Source: Acidobacteriaceae bacterium
GTDB taxonomy: Bacteria > Acidobacteriota > Terriglobia > Terriglobales > Acidobacteriaceae
Assembly: GCA_003134855.1 (NCBI GenBank)
Contig: PLCS01000009.1
Span: forward strand, 80,327-144,326
Reading direction: 5' to 3'
Length of the DNA stretch: 64,000 nt
Positions 26,327 through 35,345 of this stretch are shown here, in pieces. Each line of letters opens with the position of its first letter. The stretch's first letter is position 1. A program made the position numbers and the translations under genes. The notes beneath the pieces were generated by a model. It saw only the letters and a list, made by a program, of their open reading frames with translations. It was not told the origin of the DNA and did no database searches.

Positions 26327-26977
26327 TCACAGGCAGTCTGACGATTGAGGACTCTCAGCGACATTGAGTCCGAGTGCGGATAGCCTAGCGCGTGTAGATT
26401 TGCAGTCGGTGTGAAGGATGCTTTGAATTCCCAGTCCTTCCGCGATCTGAACGAACATCGGAGTATTGTCGATAAAGACTGCCTGCGCAGGCTGCACCTG
26501 AGCTATATCCAGTGCAAGTCTGAATATATCCGCGTCTGGCTTGCGGATGTGAACGTAGCAAGAGGAAATGAAGCAATCCACGAACCGATCCAGTTTGAAC
26601 TTCCGAATTCGATATGCATTCAGCTCGCGCCCTTCGTTGCTGACGATGGCTATCTTCAACCCCAGATTTTGCTTTAGTTGAGAGACAAGCTCGATCATTT
26701 CAGGGAAGGGTTTCGACTGCGCGAACATATAGCGCCGAAACTGATTGTGCGTGAAGGTCCGCTTTTGGTGGAACACAACCAGGCTCAAATACTCTTCCAG
26801 CGTGATCTTGCCCTCCTCGAAGATCTCGAACGTGAGATGATGGCGTTCCTCCATCTCGGCCCACTCCAGCTTGAAGTTCGTTGCCGCCCGCCTGCGGGCC
26901 AGATGGTCCCAGCCATCGGTCAGCAGGACACCGCCAATATCAAGAAAAGCGCAAGAGATCGCAGTCGTTTTCTTCAT
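26327..26977 (-). CDS. HAD-superfamily hydrolase (subfamily IA-like)
   Basis: A 216-aa haloacid-dehalogenase-type phosphatase. Motif I is AFLDIGGVLLTDGW (the second Asp is Gly, as in several IA members), motif II is IAIVSNEGRE with Ser, motif III is the Lys of HIRKPDADIFRLALD and motif IV is AVFIDNTP. A helical cap of about 60 residues sits between motifs I and II. It is the last gene of the minus-strand sugar-phosphate operon, 57 nt after GH130. The substrate is probably a phosphorylated sugar from the same pathway. ATG at 26977 is preferred to the TTG just before it. Confidence 0.85.
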   Translation of the reverse strand: MKKTTAISCAFLDIGGVLLTDGWDHLARRRAATNFKLEWAEMEERHHLTFEIFEEGKITLEEYLSLVVFHQKRTFTHNQFRRYMFAQSKPFPEMIELVSQLKQNLGLKIAIVSNEGRELNAYRIRKFKLDRFVDCFISSCYVHIRKPDADIFRLALDIAQVQPAQAVFIDNTPMFVQIAEGLGIQSILHTDCKSTRARLSALGLNVAESPQSSDCL

Positions 26978-27033
26978 CAACTATCCTTCCGTTAGCCCAG
27001 CCGAAGGAGCTTTTCGAGATTTGGATTCCTTAA

Positions 27034-28140
27034 TTAAACCTTTGCAGCCGGTGAGTCGGCATCTACCCCTGCCGGGAGGTGATCCGGCAAGTCAAGGCGA
27101 GCCACACCAATACGGTTGTCGGCCATCCCGTAGTAAACGTCGAAGCGATCCGGAGTTCCAAGATCGTCGCGCCGGTCGATACCGGTGGGGAACACAACAT
27201 TGGCGACAATCCCATGGCGCTCTTCTTGCAGTTCCGGCGTCAGCACCGGCTCCGCCGAACGGTAGCTAATCACAAGAGGATGCTCTTTGGAAAAGATCAT
27301 TAGCCCCGCCGAATAGCACAACATGTGGCTGTCAGTGTTAGGCTTTTCGATTTCGCTGACACCGTGGTAAATGATTAGCCAGCCGTGCCGAGTCAAGATG
27401 GGTGGAGTGCCGCCGCCGATTTTGAGCCGTTCCCAGGGCGAGACTGGAGATGCCAGCCGATGATGAAAGGTAAACTTGCCAGTGTGAAATGGTTTATGGT
27501 CAAGTGTCATTTGGCAGTATGAAATCCAGATGCTTTCCCGATCGATATCTACTTCACGGGTCGCGGGGCTACAGGCGGTTTCCTCGGGACGAGTGCCTGG
27601 AAAGAGCGGCCGGTGGAGTATGGCCAACTCTGGTTGCCCGGATGGATCGGGAATGACGGCTGGAAAGAGGCTGGCATCTTTGTCGTCTACATTACCGAAT
27701 TCGATACCGTCCAATGAGGAAAAAGTTGCGAGCCCCAGACGCCTCCAGTGAAAGATATCTTCAGATACCGCCAGGGCAATCCGAGGTCCATGGGACGACC
27801 ATGCCGTGTAGGTCATCAAGTATCGTTGAAGAGGCCCCACAAACGTGACGCGGGGATCCTCACAGCCACCGCTGCCATCAGACCGATGCTCATAATCGGC
27901 TTCCGGCTCGAGTGCGATGCCGAGCCTCTCGACGCCAACCGGATCGCCGGCTTCATTGAATCGCACCCGCGCAATCCCAATGCGCGAGTAATTCCCTTTC
28001 GCGACCATCCGCGGAAAGAGATAGAGTTCGCCATCAGGGCCGCGAACGGCTGCTGGATTCAGGACGCCTTCAACTTCCAGGGGATTGCCGGGTTCCGGCT
28101 CCATCAACATTCCCAGGCGTCGCAGCTTAAATTCATTCAT
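27034..28140 (-). CDS. GH130 beta-mannoside phosphorylase/hydrolase
   Basis: A five-bladed propeller enzyme of 368 aa. The GH130 marks are NPLEVEGVLNPAAV, LYLFPRMV, SGGCEDPRVTFV (catalytic Asp of the EDPR motif), YTAWSSHGPRIALA, KDASLFPA, GGGTPPILTRHGWLIIYHG and YYGMADNRIG. Family members phosphorolyse or hydrolyse beta-1,4- or beta-1,2-mannosides to mannose-1-phosphate or mannose. GAGGAG 5 nt before ATG at 28140 fixes the start. The next gene upstream encodes a phosphomannomutase-like HAD and ManA follows further upstream. A mannoside to Man-1-P to Man-6-P to Fru-6-P route is therefore likely. Confidence 0.9.
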   Translation of the reverse strand: MNEFKLRRLGMLMEPEPGNPLEVEGVLNPAAVRGPDGELYLFPRMVAKGNYSRIGIARVRFNEAGDPVGVERLGIALEPEADYEHRSDGSGGCEDPRVTFVGPLQRYLMTYTAWSSHGPRIALAVSEDIFHWRRLGLATFSSLDGIEFGNVDDKDASLFPAVIPDPSGQPELAILHRPLFPGTRPEETACSPATREVDIDRESIWISYCQMTLDHKPFHTGKFTFHHRLASPVSPWERLKIGGGTPPILTRHGWLIIYHGVSEIEKPNTDSHMLCYSAGLMIFSKEHPLVISYRSAEPVLTPELQEERHGIVANVVFPTGIDRRDDLGTPDRFDVYYGMADNRIGVARLDLPDHLPAGVDADSPAAKV

Positions 28141-28149
28141 CTGCACTCC

Positions 28150-28941
28150 TCAAAGAGTCGCACTTGGCACCTTAAACGCTCGCGCCTGTTGACCGTCTTC
28201 CAAACAAGCGATGATCGCTTCGATCACCCGCTTGGTCTCATCGGGACCTCGAACCGGAATGGAGATAACACCTGCCTGTTCAGCCGGGTAGTCATTCCCT
28301 CCCACAAACAAAGCATCTCCCACGTAAATCATTTCTTTCACAGAAATGCTAAGTGTTTCTTGCAGCTTTTTGATCCCGTATGCTTTGTCAATGCCAGGCT
28401 TGGTGACATCAATGGATGTCGCGCCACCGAGCCGCACCGAAAACTCTGGAATTAGAGTGTCAAGAATCGTTTTGATTTTCTTCCGCTTGGCGAAATCCGC
28501 ATCCCATTTCTCTTTTTCTTCCAACGGCGCTTGCTGGCCCAGCGCGGAATAGGTTATCTGGCTTCCACGATCTTCAATGGTCTCTCCCCAGGTTTTTTCG
28601 ACATGGAAGCCCGCGGTTCCGACGGCGTTTTTCAGGGAACTGACGATCTTCTGCTTTTCGTCCGCTGTAAAATCTTCTGCATAGAGCCGCTTCCACCCGC
28701 CGGTGTATTGGAAGAATTGTGTTCCACATGTGGGAAGAATCGATAGCTTTGCCAGACGATCATCCTGGGGAAGATTGGAGAGAACCTGCTTTTCAAACTG
28801 TAACCATGCGCCTCCGGAGATGATCGCAACCTTGACGACACCGAGCAGGTCATGCAGGAGAGCCGACATCTCGGCATCGAGTGAAGATTTGCTCGCGGCG
28901 AGCGTTCCATCGAGATCAAAGACAATCAGCTTCTTTACCAT
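28150..28941 (-). CDS. HAD-IIB phosphomannomutase-like protein
   Basis: A 263-aa HAD-superfamily protein. Motif I IVFDLDGTLAASKS has the DxD pair; AIISGGAW is motif II; a large C2-type cap at residues 85-185 includes FFQYTGGWKRLYAE and SQITYSALGQQAP; GIDKAYGIKKLQ holds the motif III Lys; YVGDALFVGGNDYPA is motif IV. This pattern matches eukaryote-type phosphomannomutases and related HAD-IIB phosphatases. In context it would interconvert Man-1-P and Man-6-P. A plain sugar phosphatase cannot be excluded. It lies 9 nt from GH130. Confidence 0.87.
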   Translation of the reverse strand: MVKKLIVFDLDGTLAASKSSLDAEMSALLHDLLGVVKVAIISGGAWLQFEKQVLSNLPQDDRLAKLSILPTCGTQFFQYTGGWKRLYAEDFTADEKQKIVSSLKNAVGTAGFHVEKTWGETIEDRGSQITYSALGQQAPLEEKEKWDADFAKRKKIKTILDTLIPEFSVRLGGATSIDVTKPGIDKAYGIKKLQETLSISVKEMIYVGDALFVGGNDYPAEQAGVISIPVRGPDETKRVIEAIIACLEDGQQARAFKVPSATL

Positions 28942-29001
28942 TCATCCACCTCAGATTTCATGCAGTCTCAATTGGAGCCTACAGTCACGCTGACTCTGTT
29001 G

Positions 29002-30012
29002 TTATTGACCTGTTTCAAACGATTCGGGCAGCGCGATCTCCAACAAGGTCACTGCGTTGTTGGGGTGAAATTCACATGCGCCGATCACCGCGGGCAAGAG
29101 CCATACTTCGCCCTTCTCGACGCCATACGCGGAGCCGCCGCCTTCGAGCCACCCCGAGCCCTCAATGCAAACGAGCACGCGCGGCATCTCCGCGGCGCCG
29201 ACGTTAAACGATGATTCTCCGCGCAGGCGCCACAGCAGGAAATATTCACAATCAAAGAGTCTTTCGCGCTCCACGGGCGTGGTGGTCACCACAGTAGGAG
29301 TCACGAGGCCACCGTTGTTGCTTGCGAAATCAATGCTGGCAAGCGCCTGATCGACCTGGAGTGGCCGCGGCTGCCCCGTCTTTGCGTCAACATGACCCCA
29401 ATCGTAAAGTCGGAATGTCACATCGCTGTTTTGCTGGACTTCAAAGACAACAACACCGCCGCCCAAAGTGTGAACCGTTCCAGCAGGAATGAATACGCCG
29501 TCGCCTGGCTTGGGGACGATGCCCACGAGGTGGTCCGCGATGGTCCCGTCGGCAAGCGAATGCCGCAGATCGCCGTCAGTCGTACCCGGTTTCAGGCCCG
29601 CATAAATGCGGCTTCCTTTATTTGCCTCAATCACGACCCACGCTTCGGTCTTCCCGGTTTCCCCCGCTGGAATCAGCTCTGGGTGCGCATCGCTGGGATG
29701 CACCTGCACGGAGAGCATCTGGTGTGCGTCCAAAAACTTGAGAAGCAGCGGGAAACGGCGGAAGCGCGAAGACAGCTTGCCCATCAGCTCTTCTTGGAAT
29801 CGCTCCATCACTTGTTTAAGGGTCTGCCCTGTCAGTGGTCCATTCGCAATCATGCTTTGGTGGTCAGAACGGTCGCTAAGCACCCATGCTTCACCGACGG
29901 GTCCGTCCCCCGGAAGCGGTGTGGAGAGCAGATTGGACAACCGCCTGCCGCCCCACAGCCGATACTGGTAGATAGGCTCGAAGCGCAAGGGATACAACGG
30001 CATTTGATTCAT
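29002..30012 (-). CDS. manA: Mannose-6-phosphate isomerase, class I
   Basis: Interconverts mannose-6-phosphate and fructose-6-phosphate. The 336-aa cupin protein keeps the zinc ligands: Gln and His in MLSVQVHPSDAHP, Glu in KTEAWVVIEA and His in PAGTVHTLGGG. LWGGRRL, PLLLKFLDA and GEAWVLSDR are also typical. Length fits the short bacterial ManA/YvyI type. It sits 49 nt after the aldolase stop and 60 nt before the phosphomannomutase-like gene, all on the minus strand. Confidence 0.94.
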   Translation of the reverse strand: MNQMPLYPLRFEPIYQYRLWGGRRLSNLLSTPLPGDGPVGEAWVLSDRSDHQSMIANGPLTGQTLKQVMERFQEELMGKLSSRFRRFPLLLKFLDAHQMLSVQVHPSDAHPELIPAGETGKTEAWVVIEANKGSRIYAGLKPGTTDGDLRHSLADGTIADHLVGIVPKPGDGVFIPAGTVHTLGGGVVVFEVQQNSDVTFRLYDWGHVDAKTGQPRPLQVDQALASIDFASNNGGLVTPTVVTTTPVERERLFDCEYFLLWRLRGESSFNVGAAEMPRVLVCIEGSGWLEGGGSAYGVEKGEVWLLPAVIGACEFHPNNAVTLLEIALPESFETGQ

Positions 30013-30061
30013 GCTTTATCTTCCAACTCTCATGTGCAGGGCGGTGTTCGGATGCATCCGG

Positions 30062-31084
30062 TCAACTCTGTTCCATCGCCTGGGAGTATTCGCCGCGGCG
30101 CGCAGCCTGGTTGCAGCGTGCGCGGTGAACCAAAGCCTGCTGCGCCGCTGGTACATTGGCCTCCTGGCCCTTCCAAAGCTCCAGGGCCGGCTGCTGGATG
30201 GCGCGGGCAAACGAAAATGCCAACGCCCAGGGCAACCGCGACTTGAATCTGACATTCATCGCATTCAAACGAGCCGAGGCCAGTTCTGCGGATTGGCCGC
30301 CTGACAAGAACGCAATCGCCGGAACGGCAGCGGGGACGGCGCGCAAGAGACAGTTCACCGTCGCGTCCGCTACTTCCTCCACAGCTTCTTGTTTGGCACA
30401 GGCCAATCCCGGGAGCACCATGTTGGGCTTCAGGATTATTCCTTCCAGCATGACCCGTTGCGCAAACAGTTCGCTGAATACAGTTCGCAGAACTTTGTCC
30501 GTCACTTCGCAACACTGGTCCATCGTATGGTCGCCATCCATGAGCACTTCAGGCTCCACGACAGGGACGAGACCTGCCTCCTGGCACAGCGCCGCATAGC
30601 GAGCCAGAGCATGTGCGTTGGCATGAATGCAACCCCAACTGGGGATACCGCCGGCAATGGTGATGACCGCGCGCCATTTGGCGAACCGGGCGCCTATGCG
30701 AACGTATTCAGCAAGGCGGTCGCGCAATCCATCCAGGCCTTCGGTCACCTTTTCGCCGGGATGCGCTGCCAACTCCTTGGCGCCAGCATCCACTTTGATT
30801 CCAGGAATGATTCCCGCGTCGATAAGGACTTTGACAAACGGAGTGCCGTCGCTCTTTTGCTGACGGATCGTCTCGTCGAAGAGAATCGCGCCGCTGATAC
30901 ACTCGCCTAACCCAGCAGTTGTGACAATCATCTCCCGATAAGCGCGTCGAGCCTCGACAGTCTGCGGAATCCCCAAGCTGGCAAATCGTTTGTCGCAGGT
31001 CGGAGTGCTCTCGTCCATCGCAAGCAGACCCTTATCGTCTGCGACAAGGGCCTGCGCGGTATCTCTCAGCATTTGCAATGTCAT
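30062..31084 (-). CDS. Class I fructose-bisphosphate aldolase
   Basis: Cleaves fructose-1,6-bisphosphate through a Schiff base; 340 aa. It is of the eukaryote-like class I type rather than the DhnA type: KGLLAMDESTPTCDKRF, ILFDETIRQQ, GIKVDAG, FAKWRAVI, LVPVVEPEVLMDGDH, GIILKPNMVLPG with the Schiff-base Lys (about 220) and IAFLSGGQSAELASARLN. It is the first gene of a five-gene minus-strand operon. Class I enzymes need no metal and tolerate oxidative stress, which suits the nearby dps and nitroreductase genes. Confidence 0.94.
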   Translation of the reverse strand: MTLQMLRDTAQALVADDKGLLAMDESTPTCDKRFASLGIPQTVEARRAYREMIVTTAGLGECISGAILFDETIRQQKSDGTPFVKVLIDAGIIPGIKVDAGAKELAAHPGEKVTEGLDGLRDRLAEYVRIGARFAKWRAVITIAGGIPSWGCIHANAHALARYAALCQEAGLVPVVEPEVLMDGDHTMDQCCEVTDKVLRTVFSELFAQRVMLEGIILKPNMVLPGLACAKQEAVEEVADATVNCLLRAVPAAVPAIAFLSGGQSAELASARLNAMNVRFKSRLPWALAFSFARAIQQPALELWKGQEANVPAAQQALVHRARCNQAARRGEYSQAMEQS

Positions 31085-31395
31085 TTGTGCTTACTTCGCC
31101 CCCTGGTTCAGTCTGGATTCCTATATCCCTCTTAAATGCGCATGGATGCACCCTCATGAAGGAGGGTCTCCAAGGATACTATCCATGACAAAGAGCCAGG
31201 GGTCCGGTCAATTGAGAACAGTTCTTATGCAGGCTCCTCATTTTTAATAAGGTAATTGCCAAGCTTGGGAATTGATCGAATTATTTCTTAAGGCTCGATT
31301 CAGCAGCGCCGAACGCCACCAGCGCAGGTAAATAAAGTGCGGGCATTGGAAAATCAGCACGATCGGCATTGAAAACTTCCTGGAAGAGGAATGAA
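31085..31395. other. Divergent control region between aldolase and transaldolase
   Basis: 311 bp between divergent starts. It holds a small hairpin (ACCCTC-ATGAAG-GAGGGT, 31151-31168) and an A/T-rich stretch around 31240-31290 that could contain the two promoters. No gene is visible. Confidence 0.5.
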
Positions 31396-31929
31396 ATGAA
31401 TGCTACGCAGAAACTGCACGAAATCGGCCAGAGCCTCTGGCTCGATAACATCACCCGCGGTCTGCTGACTAGCGGCACCCTGCAACGCTACATTGATGAG
31501 TTTTCGATCACGGGTCTTACCTCGAATCCCACGATCTTCGATCACGCCATCAAGAACAGTCACGACTATGACGGCGCCATCAGCCAGAAACTGAAAGAAG
31601 ACAAATCAGGCGAGGCTCTCTTCTTTGAATTGGCAATCGAGGACCTGCGGCAGGCCGCCGATCTCTTTCGGCCGATCTACGACCGGACCAATGGCGTGGA
31701 TGGCTGGGTCTCCCTGGAGGTCTCGCCCCTGCTGGCTCGCGACACGGCCGGAACTCTTTCCGCGGCCAAGGCGCTCCACGCCCGGGCGGAACGGCCCAAT
31801 CTCTTCATCAAGATCCCTGGTACAAGCCAGGGCCTCCCAGCAATTGAAGAGGCAATCTTCGCTGGCGTGCCGATTAACGTAACCCTCCTGTTCTCTGCCG
31901 CGCAATATGTCGCGGCCGCCGAGGCGTAA
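31396..31929 (+). pseudogene. Transaldolase, 3'-truncated
   Basis: The first 177 residues of a transaldolase: IGQSLWLDNITRGLL, GLTSNPTIFDHAI, GWVSLEVSPLLA and NLFIKIPGTSQGLPAIEEA, with the Schiff-base Lys in FIKIP, then PINVTLLFSAAQYVAAAEA and a stop. Normal enzymes continue for at least 180 more residues; here an IS30-type transposase fragment begins at once. AGAGGA supports ATG at 31396. It is very unlikely to be active because half the barrel is missing. Confidence 0.87.
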
Positions 31930-32551
31930 GCGCGCCGGAGGCCACCTGCATCTTGCGCTGCGCATCCACAAGCAGCGGCACAAGCGGCGCGGCGTGCGCG
32001 AGCGGCGCGGCGCCATCCCTAACCAGATCTCGATTGATCAACGCCCGCCCATCGTTGACAGCCGCAAGCGCTTCGGCGATTGGGAGGCCGATCTGGTCAT
32101 TGGCGCGCGCCACTCGCAGGCGCTGGTCACCATCAACGAGCGCAAAAGCCGCTATGCGCTGATCCAGCGCGTGACCAGAAAACAGTCTCCCATCGTGCGC
32201 CGAGCTATCGTGAAAAAGCTCAAGCCCTTTGCGCGGCTGGAGCATACTCTGACCACCGACAACGGCAAGGAGTTCGCCCAGCATGAGCGGATCGCAGCCG
32301 ACTTGAAGTTGAACTACTACATCGCTCATCCCCATGCCGCCTGGGAACGCGGCGCCAATGAAAACCTGAACGGCCTGGTCTGTCAGTTCTTCCCCAAACA
32401 CCGCAAGCTGGAAGAAGTCACTGACAAGAAGATAGCCCTGGCCCAACACCGTCTCAACCACCGGCCCAGAAAATGCCTGGACTATAAAACACCACGCCAA
32501 GTCTTCTGGGAACAGCTACACTCTAACCAGCCCGTTGCGCTTCGTAGTTGA
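31925..32551 (+). pseudogene. IS30-family transposase fragment
   Basis: About 207 residues of an IS30 transposase catalytic domain: GDWEADLVIGARHSQ (first Asp), TTDNGKEFAQHERIA (second Asp) and AAWERGANENLNGLVCQFF (Glu). The frame then runs through the usual ALAQHRLNHRPRKCLDY tail to its stop at 32551. The N-terminal HTH (roughly 120 residues) and the left inverted repeat are missing; it joins directly to the broken transaldolase. An ATG at 31907 opens this frame, but a working transposase is not expected. Confidence 0.85.
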
Positions 32552-32698
32552 ATCCGCCTCCTGATGTTCTGGTTCTACCTGAGCGGAATCATGATTCTGG
32601 CCGGCGGCGAGATCAATGCCTTCTGGAAGACACTGCCGCGCAGCGCAAGATTCCCGGAGCGAAAAGACGCGGATAGCGCTCATTGGCGAAGTTGCTGA
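32552..32698 (+). pseudogene. YihY/BrkB-like membrane protein remnant (C-terminus)
   Basis: Immediately after the IS30 fragment a short frame reads LLMFWFYLSGIMILAGGEIN followed by a basic tail (FPERKDADSAHWR) and a stop at 32698. This is the last membrane helix and cytoplasmic tail typical of YihY/BrkB family proteins. The other five helices are gone. It marks the far side of a deletion or rearrangement that involved the insertion sequence. Confidence 0.5.
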
Positions 32699-32706
32699 AG
32701 TAACTC

Positions 32707-32775
32707 AAATCCTCTTCAACGGCGCAGACTGGGCGCTGGGGATCGCAGCAGTGGCGCCGTTGGGTTGAGGATTTC
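32707..32775. terminator. Long inverted repeat at the 3' end of dps
   Basis: AAATCCTCTTCAACGGCGC (32707-32725) pairs with GCGCCGTTGGGTTGAGGATTT, ending just before the dps stop at 32776, with two unpaired bases in one arm. It could serve as a terminator for the minus-strand dps gene. Confidence 0.5.
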
Positions 32776-33288
32776 TTAGCGCGTGGCCTCGAACAGGAAC
32801 CACGCGCGCCGCTCCGCCTCGTCGATCCAGATCTCAATCAAGCTGGTGGTTGCATATTCATTGGCTTTGCTGACGACCACGTGCGCCGCGCGTAAGCTCT
32901 CCACAAAGGCCTTGTTGTCGGCGTGGAGTTCCCTCAGCATCTCGGTTGGGCCCACAAACTCCTCGTCGTTATCCGCAATCCGTTGCAGCCGGGCAATGTG
33001 TCCGATGGAGTGGATGGTTGTGCCGCCGACCTTGCGAACACGCTCGGCTATGGGGTCGGTGATGGCGAATATCTGGGCTGCATGTTCGTCCAGAAGCAGG
33101 TGGTAGTCGCGGAAATGTTGCCCGCTCATGTGCCAGTGGAAGTTTTTGGTCTTGAGATAGAGGGCAAAGGCATCGGCAACAAGCGCGTTCAGTACGCTTG
33201 AAAGATTCTTCACATCTTCGGGTGAGAAACCGTCGGGAACGAGAAGCCTGGCGGCTTGCGATTCTTTTTCATGAACATGTTTGGTCAC
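32776..33288 (-). CDS. dps: Dps-family DNA-protection ferritin
   Basis: A 170-aa Dps/ferritin-like protein that stores iron with peroxide and shields DNA. The ferroxidase site is plain: KTKNFHWHMSGQHFRDYHLLLDEHA gives the two His, Asp and Glu ligands. SLIEIWIDEAERRAWFLFEA is the usual C-terminal helix. The start is GTG at 33288 with AAGGAG 7 nt upstream, better than an upstream in-frame start at 33363. The N-terminal 25 residues are charged and may bind DNA. Neighbouring stress genes fit this role. Confidence 0.93.
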   Translation of the reverse strand: MTKHVHEKESQAARLLVPDGFSPEDVKNLSSVLNALVADAFALYLKTKNFHWHMSGQHFRDYHLLLDEHAAQIFAITDPIAERVRKVGGTTIHSIGHIARLQRIADNDEEFVGPTEMLRELHADNKAFVESLRAAHVVVSKANEYATTSLIEIWIDEAERRAWFLFEATR

Positions 33289-33725
33289 AGAGAATCTCCT
33301 TTGCAGGGGAAAGCATTTGGACGTCCGGAATGGAGCGTCTGCGCCAGTCCCTCCACCCTGCAAGTGGAAGAAAAGGCAACTTGGTTACTCTCTCTCGAGA
33401 GACCTAAAATGAGTGAGGCTTAATGCTTTGACGGCCCGCTCACTTAAGGTAGGCTGCCGTCTAATTCGCGCCGGTTCAGCCTGGGTGAAGAAGCCGTTGC
33501 GGACCGGCTCCGTCATTCGCTGCAACTGCATACCCCGTTTAACCTGGGCGATAATGCATCCGGTATCTTCAGGAACCCGATGCAGCCGAGAACGTACCGA
33601 GAGGGTGGATTGAAAGCCAGGATGGGTGCATGTTGCTTCTTCAGCTAATCGAGGCTGACACTCGGCTTATGGAGCTTTCGGGCCTTTTACGCAATCTCAT
33701 TCGCGTGCATGAAATACGCGCTTAA
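33289..33725. other. Interval with no recognisable gene
   Basis: About 440 bp upstream of dps. It should contain the dps promoter on the minus strand. No frame here resembles a known protein; given decayed genes on both sides it is probably degraded coding DNA. Confidence 0.4.
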
Positions 33726-34109
33726 CGGGAATGTTGCAAGAATCCGGATCGGTCGCTTGAATTACCGTCACACAGCTTTACTGCTAGTGATCTTAAAAGA
33801 GCATCCAATGGCCGTCTGCCCATTTTTGACCACTGCGAAGACAAGGCAGATCGTGAAGAGGGTGACTATCGAAACAGACAAGTTTTCGTCGCCCAGGGAG
33901 ACAAAGCCAACGCATTCTTTGATAGGTTCGACCGGACAGGGCCGCTTTCTCTCACCTCAAGTGCGTTACTCACAGCAGATTCCGCAGCGAAGATGGTGAA
34001 CCTCTTTATCGATGCTCTCTCGTTCAAATCGCTGGGCAACACAGCGCTACAGTCTTCACGGGAACGAATCATAAACGCCATTGAGGATGGTCATGGAATT
34101 TCAATGTAG
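33726..34109 (+). pseudogene. Unrecognised open frame without a start codon
   Basis: A 127-codon open frame ends at TAG 34107-34109. It has protein-like composition (ASNGRLPIFDHCEDKADREE, FFDRFDRTGPLSLTSSALL, AAKMVNLFIDALSF) but no ATG, GTG or TTG near its beginning, so it looks like the 3' end of a truncated gene. I do not recognise the family. Its end overlaps the tail of the opposed antiporter remnant by about 40 bp. Confidence 0.35.
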
Positions 34110-35345
34110 TGATCGGTTGCGCGAGCCTAAGATCCGAAGAAAGCCTCATGATCAATGCATGATGAAGAGGGAGATCAAGTGTTCTCGCCGGCACGGGGCT
34201 TTCGATGGCGGGTGCGTGGCTGGTCAAATTGAGGTCAATCTCCTCAATCAATTTTGATGCGGTATTTGCCGACACCCAGCCATCGTTCATCGCTTGTTCG
34301 ATCGCGCCCTTCTCTGCGCTGCTGAGCCGTGCCCGCGCCACCCGGAATTCATCAGAAAGGCGGTCCTGGTTATCGTCGAGAATGGAATCGATCGCTGTAT
34401 TCGCACTCTCCAATCTCGCGTCGAGTTCGTTGCGCAGTTGCTAGTGGACCGGGCGGGAGATCAATTGTTTGTTTGCGGTACCCTCCAGTTCGGCAATGGC
34501 GGACGCAATCGCAACCTGGCGCATGCGGGAGCGTGAATAGTCGTCGTCACTGCTCTCTCCAATCCCAAGCAAGCGAATGAGCGGTTTCAAGGTAATCCCC
34601 TGGACGACAATTGTGAATGCGACGACTCCAAAAGTCAGACTCAACAGCTGATCCCGATAGGGAAAGTTACTCCCGATACTCAGGACCAACGCCAAAGAAC
34701 GCGCTCCTCGCATGTCTCCCCACGCAATGACATGTTGCCATCGTAAGGGGATTTTAGTCGAGAAGAGATTGCTGAAGGGAATGAGCCCGTATACGGTAAG
34801 CAGCCGCGCCACGAGAACTGCAGCAATCGACAGAACCAGCGCCCGCCATATGTGCAGCAGACCTCCCGGCGCACCTGAAGTCCGATAAGCAGAAACAAAA
34901 CAGAATTGATAAGGAAAGATGCGTATTCCCAGAACGACCACAGCGCAATGCGCGTGCGCCAGCTCATCCCGGTACGCATTCCGAAATTGCCAATCATCAA
35001 GCCCGCCGCGACTGTGGCAATGACACCTGACAAGTGCAACGACTGCGCAAGAAGGTAAGAACCGTACGCCAATATGGTCGTGAGCGTGATCTCAACCTCT
35101 GGATCGTCGATTCTCTGTGTAAGCCTGCTGAACACATAGCCCAGCCCCGCTCCTAAAGCCGCACCACCTGCAACTTCGACCGCAAAATCACGAATTCCGG
35201 CCAAATATATCCAGGCGCGAGCTGGCGACAGCCCCAACGAGAATCCCGTACAGCACGACCGATGTTCCATCGTTAAACAGGCTCTCGCCTTCGACTGTGA
35301 TGGTGAGCCGCATGCGTAAGTAGGCGATCAAAGCAAGCGCAGTGT
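34069..35345 (-). pseudogene. Na+/H+ antiporter (CPA1 family), multiply frameshifted
   Basis: Pieces of one cation/proton antiporter are spread over three frames. The first (35345 to about 35215) reads LTITVEGESLFNDGTSVVLY. The second (about 35215-34880) reads GGAALGAGLGYVFSRL and IATVAAGLMIGNFGMRT to LINSVLFLLIGLQV. The third (about 34880-34441) reads VARLLTVYGLIP, WGDMRGARSLALVLSIG and VVQGITLKPLIRLLGIG, with a stop at 34441. A cytoplasmic tail continues to 34069. The N-terminal third is absent. Several independent shifts rule out a single sequencing error. Confidence 0.8.
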
